From Austropuccinia psidii (Eukaryota > Basidiomycota > Pucciniomycetes > Pucciniales > Sphaerophragmiaceae): 64,000 bases of DNA. Below, piece after piece: positions 35,482 through 47,269 of the stretch. Every line of letters begins with the position of its first letter. The stretch's first letter is position 1. The stretch is from NCBI GenBank assembly GCA_023105745.1, contig JALGQZ010000011.1:18564975-18628974 (forward strand), given 5' to 3'. Under the pieces are notes generated by a model that saw only the letters and a list, made by a program, of their open reading frames with translations, did not search any database and was not told the origin of the DNA. The position numbers and the translations under genes were made by a program.

Positions 35482-35641
35482 TATAAGGTAAAACATGATT
35501 AAAAATATTATGAAATAAGCTTTTTAAGAGAAAATATGCCAATTTTATTGTTTTTAACTTGTATAAGGTAAAACATGATTAAAAATATTATGAAATAAGC
35601 TTTTGAAGAGAAAATATGCCAATTTTATTGTTTTTAACTTT
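35482..35641. repeat. 80-bp tandem duplication
   Basis: Two head-to-tail copies, 35482-35561 and 35562-35641, differing at very few bases, just left of the Harbinger-like element end at 35664. Confidence 0.95.
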
Positions 35642-35663
35642 AAAATTGTGAGACATTAATATT

Positions 35664-35860
35664 AGGGGGTGTCAAAGTTATCAAATCCCACACTCAAAAT
35701 ACCAAGTTTTTTTTTTGCCAAATCCCGCATTAACTCTTTGGCATTTGGGCAATTGCACACGTCAAGTGGTGAGGTACTTTGAGGTACAAAAACCCAATTG
35801 TTTTGGCACCAAATCCCATTTTTTGATACTAAAATCCCACCTTTAGCTGAAATTAAAGGC
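35664..35860. repeat. Left subterminal AAATCCC motifs
   Basis: Four AAATCCC copies (near 35685, 35722, 35813, 35841) inside the left end; the right end (52225-52362) has at least six more in both orientations. Clustering at the two ends, not elsewhere, suggests transposase-binding sites. Confidence 0.55.
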
Positions 35861-36002
35861 ACATTCTTACAACATAACTCAGTAAGGGCATGTTGAATTG
35901 CATAAAAATTCCCTTTTCTTGCATAAAACCTGAATGTACTGGTCATTTATTGAATTATTTGATTTCAAATTTCATTTTCTATTTATCTATTCTTCATTTA
36001 CC

Positions 36003-37248
36003 ATGCCACAGACATCACACAGGCTAACTTTACTTCAGACCATAAACCCACTTCAGTTCATTGATGCCTTCAGCTGTGATAGTGATTCTGACATCCAGGA
36101 AGATATAATATTATTAGATATGATAACATCACAAAGATACATCAATCCTAGTAAAAGATATCCATCACATTACATGTATACAATGAATGATTTACAAACA
36201 TTATCATCTGAAAGGTTTTGCCAGCTATGTAGGACCACTCATGAATCATTTCAAAAATTGGTTGCAAAAATTCAAGATGATAAATCCTTTCAAAACTCAT
36301 CACAAAACAAACAACACAATCCTGCGATACAATTGGCTGTGGCACTATCAATATCAGGATCAATGGAAATGGGGCTGCTTTGGGAAAGATTGGAATGTTA
36401 TTTGGAATTAGCCATGGGGATATTGTGTTTTACACTCAACGAGTTATGAGAATATTAATTAAGTTGAAGCACAAAGTGATTGTGTGGCCAAAAATAGAAC
36501 AACAAAGAGAGATGTCTCAAGTAATGCAGGCGGAAGGCTTCCCTGGCTGAATTGGGTTTATTGATGGGAGTCTAATACCATTATAAAAATGTCCCCCCAA
36601 TGATGGTGAAGCCTATTTTGATTGTAAAAAGAGATAGGTTTTTCAATCTTTATCCTTTATTTAATTTTTACTGATTGTTTAGAAATAAGGTATTCCATGT
36701 CAATACAACTGGTTTGCAACATAAACAAACAGTTCACTGCTCTAAATGTTGGTTTTATGGGGTCACTTCATGATTCAAATGTATATCAACATATGAAAAT
36801 TGCACAAAAACCTCAAGAACTTTATGGAAAAGATCAGTACATACTGGCTGATTCAGCATATGCAAGTTCTCCTTGGGTTGTTCCAGCATATAAGGGAGTT
36901 GCAGCACAGAAATAAGACAACCGTTCTTTCAATTACTGTCTAGCAAGATCAAGGGTCGGAATTGAGCATGCAATTGGAATTTAGAAGGGGCCGTGGTTTT
37001 CTCCAAGGGAAATGCAGAATGAAATGAGGAATGATCATGAGATTTAATACTTAGTTAGTTGGGTTGTTTTGTGCACAATCTTACATAATATGTTGGCACA
37101 AATTGGTGATGAATTGTTTGAATTTTATGAGGATGATGATCCACCACATAAGGAAAATATGGCCAATAATGACATTGGGCAAGATGTGGTAAATATGCAC
37201 AAAAAAATTAAACCAATTACTGTGGCATGGAAAGATAGTCACTTGTAA
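36003..37248 (+). pseudogene. Harbinger-like DDE transposase
   Basis: ATG at 36003 (MPQTSHRLTLLQ). N-terminal helical domain in one frame to about 36350, then frameshifts. The catalytic core is recognisable: GFIDGSLIP (near 36555), a CPPNDGEAYFDCKKR block (near 36590), then ADSAYASSPWVVPAYKG (36849-36900) and ARSRVGIEHAIG (near 36950). These carry the D, D and E of DDE_Tnp_4-type transposases, which cut and move elements with the inverted repeats seen here. A likely intron lies around 36645-36685 (TTGTTTAG acceptor). The frame ends near 37248. Several stops and shifts make it non-functional, but all three catalytic codons remain. Confidence 0.8.
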
Positions 37249-37386
37249 ATTTCATCAGAACCATTGATATTTGTATTTTTATTAATGGCATACAATGGAG
37301 TGGAGGTGTTATTGGGAAAATAACAGTATTTACAGTTAATATTTGGCAAATAAAACTATTTCCAATTAAGAATTTATAGCATGTTT

Positions 37387-38624
37387 TTAGCCCTGCACAT
37401 TTCTTTCAAAGTACCCCTTGACTTTTGATTTGATTTCAGTGGGTGACATTTTCAAGAATTTTTGACCTACATTGAATAATTTATGGTTGAGTTGGAAAGA
37501 ACATCCAAAATGACTGATTTTGTCATGATTCATAATTGCTAAAGAAGGTTTTGTTGTATGATGAACCATTGTTGATGTTTTCCAAAGGAATTCCATAATG
37601 CCAGGTTTTTTTGAAAAATCAATCTCCATTTTCAATTCGGGGAAGTGCAAGACATGTCCAGAGGGGGTGAAGACAGTTGGAAGGGGATGAAAATCTTTTT
37701 TAGATACAAAAGAAAAAATACCATAAGTCTAGGCATTGAGATCATTTAAATATTGGTGTGGCTTATTGAAAAATTCATCTTGGGTGACAATGACATTGGA
37801 AAAAGATTTGAATTATTCCTTTGGATAGGCAGAAGTCCATTCAAGTTGAATGAAGTTTGTTAATTTGGCTACTTCCATTAATGACTGATTTTCTTGTGCG
37901 GCTAATTGTGAAAAATGAGAGATTCAGGAGTAAATGAATTCATAATATTTTTGAAGTTTGGTCCATTGCATATTATCCAATTCAATTTGAAGAGGAGACA
38001 AACTAGCCTTCCTGGAGTAAACACCTAAAAAGTGTGAAATTAATTAGTAATTATAAAAATAATATATAAATAAAAATCACACAACTGCTGATTTGGAAGC
38101 ATCAGAACCAGGACGAAAGCCAATACCTTTCACAATGCCACCTCGGAGTTGTTTATTAGTTTTCATTTCTTGGCAATTTTGATATAAGTAAATAAATGTA
38201 ATGATAAGGTCTTTTAGTATTTGAGAGTGGCCTGAGAAAACATCAAAAGGGGTGATTTCATAAATTCAGACAGGAAAAAATGGCTTGTGTGTTTTATCAA
38301 TGGTACATAAGGGTCGGGTAAAGTATTGATTGATGGAAGTTTTAACCATAAGGCATTGGCTGATTTCTTGTCAATTGAAATGGTGGAAAAGTTCTTATAT
38401 GCTGTGTTTGAATGTCCAAGCTAATACATGATTTGTTTCAAATCATGAATAGGTTGTCTTTGGCATTGGGTGAGTTTTCTTTTATGATTGGTTTGGTTAT
38501 TATCATCTTCATGATGTTCTATCTTTGGTTTAGTCCTAACCATGACATCAATAGCAGTAACCATAGCTTCATCATCATTCAAATCATTCTGATGATGTAC
38601 TGACACTGGTTTAGTCCTAACCAT
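37387..38624 (-). pseudogene. Unknown second gene of the DNA transposon, 3' part
   Basis: Minus strand, convergent with the transposase. Pieces in order: about 38624-38240 with a repeated MVRTKP motif and a SIDKKSANALWLKLPS block, then a shift into RGGIVKGIGFRPGSDASKS, a likely intron at about 38028-38085 (CACTTTTTAG acceptor), then GVYSRKASLSPLQIELDN through to ERNVQG and a stop at 37387. Stops interrupt it at several places (for example the codons near 38420, 37920, 37825 and 37735). The translation is protein-like between them. Harbinger elements often carry a second, DNA-binding gene; I do not recognise such a domain here. Confidence 0.55.
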
Positions 38625-39221
38625 AACATCATCAGAATAATTGGAAGAGTGAGAGGGAGGGGGAGCACTTTTTTGAATTTTAATGATGATGGAAGGGGGC
38701 AGGAAGATAATGACATTGCAAAAGATATCCTTATAATATTAAGAAATGGTAAAAAACCAGTACAAAACAATTCAAAAAAACAAAATGATCAGTATGATCA
38801 TTTGGAGAAATTAATTGAATATTAGCTTAATAAAGAAAACACATAAGTCAGTCAGCATGATTATTTAAGAAAAAAATCATCATAAAGGCAAAATGATGAT
38901 CAGCATTAATCATCTTTGAATTTGAAAAAATACAAAATAATCAGTGATAATCCTCAGAAATGGAAAGGTTAAGTGTTGCGGATCATGATAATGATCAAAA
39001 TGTAAAAACATAAGGACAATAGCAAAATTAAAAAAGAAAAATTCAGTCACACTACCATGACCTGGTTGGTATTTTTGGTGATATAGGTAGGATGGTAGAG
39101 ATTTGCTTCCTCATTGGGCCATTTTGGTTTTTGAATAAAATGAACTGCACCTGGATTGAAATACTATGGCAATCATTGCCTTCAGGTGTAAAGGGTTAAC
39201 AAGAATTGAATAAACCACGTG

Positions 39222-41142
39222 TGTGAGCCTTGAGGTATATTTTACATACCCAAATAGGCCACAATTATCTTAAAAAGAAATTTTGAATTATGCAAAACTC
39301 ATAAGTCATGCATATATCCAAAATTCAACATTTTCAATTTCAGAAAAGATGAATAACTTTTTATTGAGTAAGTAAATCCATGGATTTAAGACCAGATTTG
39401 GATTCTACACAAAAATTCACCTAGGGTAGCTCCATAGAGTGAATAAGCTCAATTTAAGTATTTGAGGTGGTAAAATGGAAAATACTTCAATACCACATCA
39501 TTAATACCACATAAAAGATCCGTGAAAATTTTTGTTTTTCTTGATTTTTAGCCAAAATAATGGGAAAGTGAGAAATCCCATGTTACATATACACTAAGAA
39601 TAGTGTTATGCATGTTTTGAGCACTTAATATCATGGTATTCTTACATGGACTTTTGGTACACCCATAGTGGATATCTCACTTGAAGCTTAAATTACTATT
39701 TTGACGTAAAAAATAGGCAAGGGGGACAAAAGACATCAAAGAGAGCCAGGGTACCCAACTTCTGAGGCCTCAGAGACATGGATGGCTCCAGAGCATGGAT
39801 CCATGGCTCATCTTGGCCTAATTGGTAAACTAAAACTCTTTGGGAACTTGGTTACCAAGTTACAACTACTGTAAAACACCAGAAAATAGCAAATAACCTG
39901 CTATTTTGACATGCCAAGGAGGTAATGAGCTACTTACACTCCTGTAACCATGTCAATTACTAATGACTTTCAATGGATAAACCCCAAAAGAGTAATTAAA
40001 ACCCTTTTGGGACCCATATTCATTGATTTACCTCATAGCAACCAGCAAAACACTGCTATTTGCAATTCTACGTAGAAATGAGGTAAAAACTTCAAAAATT
40101 CATTAAAAATATAATTCTTAATTAATCTTTCTGAAACTTTCAGGACTAAAGGAGAACTATATTATCTATAGTACAACCAAAAAGAATTACAGTTTTACTA
40201 GTAAAATTCAAAGTTTTACTTACAGTCCATTTTTGGTTATTCTACGTGAAACACTGAATCTTCAAAAATTCACAGTAATTACAACCTGTGATGAAATTGG
40301 CAATAACATTGATAACTTTGAGAAATCAATGATTATTTTAGAATAAAAGAAGATTTAAAAGTGTTACTCCTTTTATTCTTAACCATATTGGGGTTGGTAG
40401 TCACGTAAAAGCATTAATTAAGTAATTAAGATAATCTTACGTGACAACTGATGATGCAATCAATAATCCAAAAGGGTTTATTGTTTTCTCACTCACTGGT
40501 TTTTCAGTTTGCTCCATGGCACGCCTCTGTGAGCTGTTGTTGACTTAAAAGAGGCCTTCTCTTGCTGTTTTTTCAAAAGAATCATCTTATCAATTTATTA
40601 AATCATTATTACCAACAAGTAAGTATTAGTTACAGCTATTCTTAAGTGTTTTAAATCTTTCAGAATCAATCAGAAAGACGTGAAATCATAGAATCCAACT
40701 ATATATTGTTGTAATACTGTTATAAATCCTTTTGATCCCTTAAATCCACAATTCCACGTCAAATTTCTCTACTTTTATTATCAATAAGTTCTTTGGAGTA
40801 TTAGTGAGTCTTTTATCTTTAATTCTTAAAGTTTTTCTCTAGTAATAGTTTTCTTCAAGAATTATCTTTATAATTATTCTTGTAAAAGATAATTATATAT
40901 TAAAATAATTTTATTATTTTAATAAAAGAAGTTTTTATTATTAAATTCTTCTTGTAATTGATTCTTGTAGACAATTACTACTCACTGTTATAATCACTAG
41001 TAGTGTATAACACGTGAAAGAAATAATTTTATAATTATTTAATTGTGGTTATAATAATTTTTATTATTATATTTCATAAGAACAGACATAGTACTGTTGA
41101 TTAATAGTAATATTATCATCAGTTTCATAGTCACATCTTACA
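39222..41142 (+). repeat. 5' LTR of element B
   Basis: TGTGAG to CTTACA, same length as the 3' LTR. Contains a very strong splice donor, ACAA|GTAAGTATT (GT at 40619-40620), and several ACGT-core motifs (for example 40252, 40405, 40438, 40680, 40755, 41013). The last 250 bases are AT-rich with several short perfect hairpins. Confidence 0.97.
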
Positions 41143-41530
41143 TTTGGGGGCCTGGCCGTGTTTTTTGAACCTTGTACCCTTAATTAATATATTTTTAAGC
41201 TCTAAAATATATTAATTTAATTAATTTTTTTCTTTCAATTTGAAGTTAAATTATTTTTCTTTTTGAAATTGTTTTAAAATCTTTTTTATTGAGGAATTTG
41301 GTTTAATTTTATATTGTTTTTACACGTGGCTTTTTCACATCCAAAAACTTATAAAATTATTCTTTGAGTTACTCTGAATTAATTTTATTCAAAATCTTAA
41401 ATTTCAATTTTTTTTTCTTTAAAAAGAATAATTTTTTAATATTAAAAAATATAAAACTTATAAAAAATCTTTAAAAATATTTTAAAAAGTATAAAAAATA
41501 ATTTTTTCTCTTTTATAATTTTTTTTCTAG
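40619..41530 (+). other. Candidate leader intron spanning LTR end and primer site
   Basis: Donor GTAAGTATT in the LTR, acceptor TTTTTTTTCTAG at 41530 after a long pyrimidine tract. Joining the A at 40618 to TG at 41531 creates ATG with A at -3. The intron (912 bases) would remove the primer-binding site from the mRNA, separating translated from reverse-transcribable RNA. Not tested. Confidence 0.5.
41145..41160 (+). other. Putative primer-binding site of element B
   Basis: TGGGGGCCTGGCCGTG, three bases after the LTR end, identical to the A1 site at 479-494. Confidence 0.6.
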
Positions 41531-41689
41531 TGTCTTTAATCAAATACTGTGCAGCTGGTAACAGACTCAGTAAAAGATATATAACTAGTCCAGAATCTTC
41601 AGAAGCAGAATCTGAAGACAGTATTGAGGTGCAGATTGCTAAAAGAGGCACTTTATTCAACTCAGAAAAAGCTAAATTACCACCAAAAG
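41531..41689 (+). CDS. Leader coding exon of element B
   Basis: About 53 codons without any ATG, starting at AG|TG and ending at the phase-1 donor AAAG|GTGTGT. Composition: short hydrophobic start, then Ser/Glu-rich and Lys-containing. Same start signal, donor motif and phase as the A1 exon (1328-1639), though the sequence is different and shorter. The intron 41690-41753 (64 bases) ends at GCATACCAG, which leads into frame B. Confidence 0.55.
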
Positions 41690-41739
41690 GTGTGTATTTT
41701 ATCTTATATTTTCACCTTTATCTTTAAATTGACGTGAAA

Positions 41740-44700
41740 ATGGTGCATACCAGAAATGGAAGCAACTATTCAGTCCAGCCAGATGGATGTGGACAAGGAA
41801 GAGGCAAGACCAAATCCAGAAGTGCCAAATCTTCCACAAGAAAGACACATCTGGAGGATGCCAGAGTTGCCCCCCATTCCCCAAGGTCTGTACCAACAGA
41901 TTTTGACGTGAATTCTGAGCCTGAACTAATTTATGATAATATTTCCAGGGCTGAACCATTTTCAAGTGGCAGCAATAGAAATATATCAGAGCCAGTACAA
42001 AAATTGGTTCAGAGCAGCCAAAGAAGAGGAGTGGGAAATCTGCCCAAGCCTTTGGCAGGGGGCCATGAACTCCTACTTACACATCAAGAGCTTTCTGGGT
42101 CAGGAGAAGACCATAGAACTCTTACGAGGATGGAGCCCCCTGTCTTGCAAAGACAAGGTCAAAAAGATAAAGAATTGGTTGAAGAACCAAAGTCTTTTAT
42201 CCATAGACCAGAAGAAAGAGTTGGAAATGACTCCAACTTTGGAGACAGAGGCACCAGTGGCATCTACCAGCTCCAAACCAGCTCCAGAAGCATCCAAGGA
42301 CAAGCCCAAAGGACCTCAAAAGAAACAGAGAGGTCCCAAGAACCATCAAGGCAAGGGCAAAGGCAAAGCCAATTGGCACAGACCTTACCCACAAGGGTAC
42401 AGGATCCCCAGATTGGAGCCTTCAGCAGTGGACAGTGTCTTCAATATGGCCAGAACTCTTATGGAATTCACAGCCAAGGAGCAGGAAAGGATGAACAGGA
42501 CTTTTCCACGCAAATAAATGATGTACATAGAAGTATTAATGTAGAAATTGGCAAACTTGAGTCAAAGTTAAAGCAAATTACATTGGACATCAATGATTTA
42601 AAGAAATGTGACAAGCAACATTCTGATTGGCATCAATTGACAACTGTCACCCTTGAGTCAATTAGCAATGCTTGTGATAGAATTGAGAACCAATGTCAAA
42701 ATGATGACAAAGAGGATCCTTCCATTTTTAAAGTAAATGATAGACTTAAAACTCTTGAAGACCATGTCTTACAAATAGTTAAGAATACCAATCAATTTGC
42801 TATACATTTAGCAAAAAGTGATAGTGAGATACAGAAATTAAAGAATGAAATAATTGCAAGTGTGGAGCAAATTCATAAGAATCATGAACCACATATGCTG
42901 AGGCATTCTACACCTTTGACTGAAGAAAAACTTTCTGTTAAAGAGAGTTTAACTCCATTCTTAGGAGAAAATGTTATTTCTGCAAAGGATATTCCAAAAT
43001 TAGAAGAATGGCCAACATTCTCTGGTGAAGGAGAATACAACCATATTGAATTCATCAGGACTATTGATATGTTGCAAGAAGACTTTAATATACCTGATGA
43101 AATCATAGTAGGAAAATTACATTGTTTGTTTACCAAGACTGCAAAGAAATGGTATTACAAGATGAGAATAGATCATGGAAGACATGACTGGTCTTGGTGG
43201 AAATCTGAAGTGATTACCAAATGGGCCAATAATTCTTGGAGGTTTAAAATGGAGAATGCTTTTGAAAGTGCCATTTTTAACTCAGAAAAAGACAAACCAC
43301 TTACTTGGTTCTTCAAACAAAAAGACAGATTATCTGCTTTACACCCAGATATGTCTGACACTATGATTAATATGAAAATATTAAGAAAGTGTGGAGGGGA
43401 ACTGGAACATGCTATCAAAAGCAGATGTGTGGAACCCTGTTCAACAGAGAACTACATTAATGCTATGGAAGATATCATTACCAGAACAAGAATTGGTAAG
43501 ACTTGGATTAGAAACCCAATAGAGTCCAAAATAGTCTCAAAGATTCCTAGAGAGGAAAGAAGACCAGAGAGACCTGTCTTGAAGTGTCATAAATGTGGAA
43601 GTACTTCACATTTAGCCAACACTTGCCCTAAGAAGACAAAGATCAATGAAGATCAAGTCATTGAGGAGATTCAGTGTACTGAAGAGAAAGAAGAGTCTGA
43701 TCAAGATTCTGCAGTCTCTGAAGATACACAAGTGGAGGACTATCCCATTGAAAAAATTTCAGCTTTCTTTGAGGTCACAGAAGTCCATACCCACTTGCCA
43801 CAGTACAGTGAGGATTGCTGCAACCTGATCAATATCCAAGATTCCAGAATGTGTAAAACAAAACCTGCTAAAGGAAAGGGTTATACTGCTGGAGCATCAT
43901 GTATCACATCAGTTCTGATGGGTGATATTGAAGCCAAAGTTAATTTGGATACAGGGGCATTTTGCACTTGTGTTGGCAAAGACTATCTCCAAATTATATT
44001 TCCTGAATGGAAAAACCATCTATTGCCAATAGAAGGTGTACAATTCAGTAGTGCCAGTAACAATATGTACCCCTTGGGCATATTGGACACTAATATTGTA
44101 TTCCCACATCCAGCAGGAAGTGTAAGAATGAAAACTGAGATTGTAGTAATGGATAATTGCACATCTCAGCACATAATTCTTGGAAATGATTACTTGAATA
44201 TTTATGGTATTGATATAAATAACCATAAAGACAGATATTTCACAATTGGAGATAACAAAAGGCAAAAATTTGCTTTCTCCAATATGCCAAAACAGATATC
44301 TGTAGTATCTTCTGTCAAAGATACTTACAAGGATGAATTTGTGTCTAAACAACTTGTTGAAGCACAGATTAATCCATCATTGTCACCAAAGATGAGGAAT
44401 GAACTCATTGATGTATTATATACATACAATAATGCATTTGCATCTGATAATGAACCATTAGGTGCTATAAGAGGACATGAAATTGATATTACTCTTAACA
44501 TTGATAGACCATATCCTCCAGTACTTAGAAGACCAGCTTATCCAGCCAGTCCCAGAGCTAGAGAAGCCTTGGAAAAACATATCCAAGAGTTGATCCAACT
44601 TGGTGTGCTAAGGAAAGTAGGCCATAATGAGGAAGTTGAAGTGACAACACCTGTTATTATTGCATGGCATAACGATAAGTCAAGAATGGTTGGAGATTTT

Positions 44701-45777
44701 AGAGCTTTGAATACCTACACAGTTCCAGATAGGTATCCAATCCCTAGAATCCAAGAAACCTTGACTCAATTGTCTAAAGCCAAGTATATAACATCAATGG
44801 ATGCATTAAAAGGCTTCCATCAAAATGTTTTGACGCCTAAATCTAGGAAATTACTTATAATTATCACTCACTGTGGTATTTATGAGTATCTTACAATGCC
44901 ATTTGGCATTAAAAATGCTCCATCTCATTATCAAAGAATGATGAATACCATCTTCCCCACAGAATTGTCTGAAGGATGGCTTATCATTTATATTGATGAT
45001 ATTATTATATGTTCTGACTCATGGTCTTTGCACCTTGAAAGACTTGCAAGAGTACTTCATAAAGTTGCAGAAGTGAACATGAAAATTTCACTTAAGAAAT
45101 GCAATTTTGGTTTTGAAGAACTCAAAGCATTAGGACATGTTGTTTCTGGTTTGAGCTTGGGTATTGACAAAAATAAAGTGGCAGCAGTGTTGCTTAAGCC
45201 AATACCCCAGAATAAAAAAGAAATGATGTCTTTTCTTGGATTTGCTAGTTACTATAGGCAACACTTGAAAGATTTTGCAATTCTAGCCAAGTCACTCTAT
45301 AGAATCTGTGATCAACAGACTGTATTTGAGATGACACAGGAAAGAATTAAAGCTTATGAGAAGATAAAGAAAGCCCTTACAGAAGCACCTTTACTCCTCA
45401 TGCCTGACTGGAATATTCCTTTTAAGTTGTACATTGATGCATGTGGAGATGGATTAGGGGCAGCCCTACATCAAGTCCAAATTATTGATGACAAACCTAC
45501 AGAAGGACCAGTTTGTTATATCTCAAGGCAAATCAAACCAACAGAAGCCAGATATGGTGCAAGCCAAATGGAGTGCTTATGTTTGGTATGGGCACTTGAG
45601 AAATTACACTATTACCTTGATGGCAGTGTTTTTGAAGTGATAACTGACTGTAATGCTGTAAAGTCACTTCTTAACATGAAAACTCCCAACAGACATATGT
45701 TGAGATGGCAAATAGCCATTCAAGAATATAGAGGAAACATGACTATATTTCATAAAGCAGGAAACATTCTTGTGTGA
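41740..45777 (+). CDS. Gag-Pol polyprotein of element B (Gag, PR, RT, RNase H)
   Basis: One frame of about 1345 codons, first ATG at 41740 (which may lie in an intron; see leader exon). Residue positions are approximate. 1-260 Gln/Arg/Ser-rich, overlapping frame B. 265-390 coiled coil. 420-570 Retrotrans_gag capsid domain ([16 protein letters not shown]). 616-630 zinc knuckle [14 protein letters not shown]. 738-741 protease DTGA. 930-1110 RT with intact YIDD near 1086. 1225-1345 RNase H starting [16 protein letters not shown], cut off at HKAGNI before its usual C-terminal motif. Ends at a stop caused by the deletion. Gag forms the particle, PR cuts it, RT/RNase H make the cDNA. RNase H is incomplete, so this copy is probably not autonomous. 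Confidence 0.9.
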   Translation: MVHTRNGSNYSVQPDGCGQGRGKTKSRSAKSSTRKTHLEDARVAPHSPRSVPTDFDVNSEPELIYDNISRAEPFSSGSNRNISEPVQKLVQSSQRRGVGNLPKPLAGGHELLLTHQELSGSGEDHRTLTRMEPPVLQRQGQKDKELVEEPKSFIHRPEERVGNDSNFGDRGTSGIYQLQTSSRSIQGQAQRTSKETERSQEPSRQGQRQSQLAQTLPTRVQDPQIGAFSSGQCLQYGQNSYGIHSQGAGKDEQDFSTQINDVHRSINVEIGKLESKLKQITLDINDLKKCDKQHSDWHQLTTVTLESISNACDRIENQCQNDDKEDPSIFKVNDRLKTLEDHVLQIVKNTNQFAIHLAKSDSEIQKLKNEIIASVEQIHKNHEPHMLRHSTPLTEEKLSVKESLTPFLGENVISAKDIPKLEEWPTFSGEGEYNHIEFIRTIDMLQEDFNIPDEIIVGKLHCLFTKTAKKWYYKMRIDHGRHDWSWWKSEVITKWANNSWRFKMENAFESAIFNSEKDKPLTWFFKQKDRLSALHPDMSDTMINMKILRKCGGELEHAIKSRCVEPCSTENYINAMEDIITRTRIGKTWIRNPIESKIVSKIPREERRPERPVLKCHKCGSTSHLANTCPKKTKINEDQVIEEIQCTEEKEESDQDSAVSEDTQVEDYPIEKISAFFEVTEVHTHLPQYSEDCCNLINIQDSRMCKTKPAKGKGYTAGASCITSVLMGDIEAKVNLDTGAFCTCVGKDYLQIIFPEWKNHLLPIEGVQFSSASNNMYPLGILDTNIVFPHPAGSVRMKTEIVVMDNCTSQHIILGNDYLNIYGIDINNHKDRYFTIGDNKRQKFAFSNMPKQISVVSSVKDTYKDEFVSKQLVEAQINPSLSPKMRNELIDVLYTYNNAFASDNEPLGAIRGHEIDITLNIDRPYPPVLRRPAYPASPRAREALEKHIQELIQLGVLRKVGHNEEVEVTTPVIIAWHNDKSRMVGDFRALNTYTVPDRYPIPRIQETLTQLSKAKYITSMDALKGFHQNVLTPKSRKLLIIITHCGIYEYLTMPFGIKNAPSHYQRMMNTIFPTELSEGWLIIYIDDIIICSDSWSLHLERLARVLHKVAEVNMKISLKKCNFGFEELKALGHVVSGLSLGIDKNKVAAVLLKPIPQNKKEMMSFLGFASYYRQHLKDFAILAKSLYRICDQQTVFEMTQERIKAYEKIKKALTEAPLLLMPDWNIPFKLYIDACGDGLGAALHQVQIIDDKPTEGPVCYISRQIKPTEARYGASQMECLCLVWALEKLHYYLDGSVFEVITDCNAVKSLLNMKTPNRHMLRWQIAIQEYRGNMTIFHKAGNILV
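41754..42517 (+). CDS. 5' gag exon(s), frame B, overlapping Gag-Pol
   Basis: Frame B (+1 to the Gag-Pol frame) is open from the acceptor at 41753 to a TGA at 41909-41911, then again to 42517. The first part is Pro/Glu-rich and ends [13 protein letters not shown]; just there lies a donor (GAC|GTGAAT, GT at 41908) and a series of AG acceptors: 41948, 41972 and 41978 lead into frame A, 41991 into frame B. The second part has a Trp-rich helical domain ([32 protein letters not shown]), an Ala/Pro/Lys-rich stretch with [11 protein letters not shown], and a final helix. Layout and relative frame match frame B of A1. No known domain. Confidence 0.5.
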
Positions 45778-47129
45778 TGACACTGTGTAGTAGATTGCTT
45801 ATCAATACCATTCTTCATGAATGCCATGATAGCATTTACTCTGGACACCTATCAGAAGACAGAACACTTGAAAAAGTGAAGAACTGTGCATGGTGGCCAT
45901 CTTGGAGAAAAGAAACCATTGAGTATTGCCATACCTGTGATAGATGCCAAAAAGCAAACAGGAGTACAGGCAAGAAATTTGGATTAATGATCCATATCCA
46001 AGAACCAAAATCCCCTTGGGAAGTTGTTCACATGGATTGGGTCACAGCACTTCCTCCAAGTGGTGACAAAAGCTACAATGCTTGCTTAGTCATTGTAGAC
46101 AGATATAGCAAAACTCCCATATTCTTACCATGTCATAAAGATGACACTGCTATGGATACAGCTCTTCTTTTATGGAGTAGAGTCATTTCTAATACAGGAT
46201 TATTTAAGAATATCATAAGTGACAGAGATCCCAAATTCACATCTGCACTTTGGACCAATCTTCATAGATTGTTTGGGACTAAGTTATCATTCTCTACAGC
46301 ATATCACCCTCAAACAGATGGGCTAGCAGAGAGGATGATTCAAACTTTAGAAGACATGATCAGGAGATTCTGTGCTTATGGATTAGAATTTAAAGACTCA
46401 GATGGCTTTACCCATGACTGGTGCACTCTGATACCTGCATTAGAATTGGCATACAAGACATCAGTCCATTCTTCCACAGGACAAACTCCTGCTATGTTAG
46501 AGAAAGGATGGAATCCAAGACTCCCAGCAGACACACTGAGGAAAGACTTGATTGACATTCATCCTACAGCTTCCAGCTTCAAGATAATGCTTGATAAAGT
46601 AAAACATGATGCAAAACAAAGTATGGATGATGCTTTTGATTATGCGAAACAGAAGTGGGACAAGAGTCATAAAGTACCAGACTTCAAAGTAGGGGACTTA
46701 GTTTTAGTTTCAACCTTGAATTTTAATAATATCAAAGGCCCAAAGAAACTTAAAGATTCTTATGTAGGACCTTTTGTTATTGTTGCCTTACATGGAACCA
46801 ATGCAGTGCAAGTGGAATTGAGTGGTGAATTGGAAAATAAACACCCCACATTTCCAGTTAGCTTGATAAAGCCTTATCAACCAGCTGATAAAGAATTGCT
46901 TCCTTTAAGGAACCCAACTCCTTTAACTGTACCACCTGTGGAACAGAATGAAGACAAAAAGATAAAGAAAGTAATTAAAGAAAGGAGACTGAGGGGTAAA
47001 AATCAAAGAGAATATCTTGTCAGATATAGAAATCCAGTACATGAAGATGAATGGATGGCAGAATCAGAAATACCTGACTCAGATAAACTCTTGAGAAGAT
47101 TTAGACATGAAAGAAGGCCACAAGCCTGA
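45774..47129 (+). CDS. Integrase with degenerate chromodomain, element B
   Basis: 451 codons in a different frame from Gag-Pol, beginning just at its stop; the ATG at 45774 is probably an accident of the deletion. The zinc-binding region is present ([11 protein letters not shown] ... CHTCDRCQ). Catalytic residues by count: D88 (HMDWVT), D150 (SDRDPKF), E186 (DGLAERM), the DD35E spacing. Residues about 395-451 form a chromodomain-like tail ([16 protein letters not shown]) that in chromoviruses directs integration to marked chromatin. Intact except for being cut off from the rest of Pol. Confidence 0.88.
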   Translation: MMTLCSRLLINTILHECHDSIYSGHLSEDRTLEKVKNCAWWPSWRKETIEYCHTCDRCQKANRSTGKKFGLMIHIQEPKSPWEVVHMDWVTALPPSGDKSYNACLVIVDRYSKTPIFLPCHKDDTAMDTALLLWSRVISNTGLFKNIISDRDPKFTSALWTNLHRLFGTKLSFSTAYHPQTDGLAERMIQTLEDMIRRFCAYGLEFKDSDGFTHDWCTLIPALELAYKTSVHSSTGQTPAMLEKGWNPRLPADTLRKDLIDIHPTASSFKIMLDKVKHDAKQSMDDAFDYAKQKWDKSHKVPDFKVGDLVLVSTLNFNNIKGPKKLKDSYVGPFVIVALHGTNAVQVELSGELENKHPTFPVSLIKPYQPADKELLPLRNPTPLTVPPVEQNEDKKIKKVIKERRLRGKNQREYLVRYRNPVHEDEWMAESEIPDSDKLLRRFRHERRPQA

Positions 47130-47255
47130 ATATGTCTATAAATGTGCTTTAAATTACTTGATCTAAGTAATGTGAAGAGGTTGGACAGTGGACATTAACC
47201 CCCTTTGGGGCCTTATTCTTTTATCACTAATAAAATTGTAGTACAATTTTATTTT

Positions 47256-47269
47256 TTGGTGGGAGGGAA
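47256..47269 (+). other. Polypurine tract of element B
   Basis: GGTGGGAGGGAA-type purine run immediately before TGTGAG of the 3' LTR. Confidence 0.8.

Noticed and set aside
37387..38624. Stops in the transposon gene look like C-to-T (RIP-like) changes from Gln or Arg codons
   Set aside because: Every stop codon is one C-to-T step from CAA, CAG or CGA, so this is no evidence without an undamaged copy to compare.
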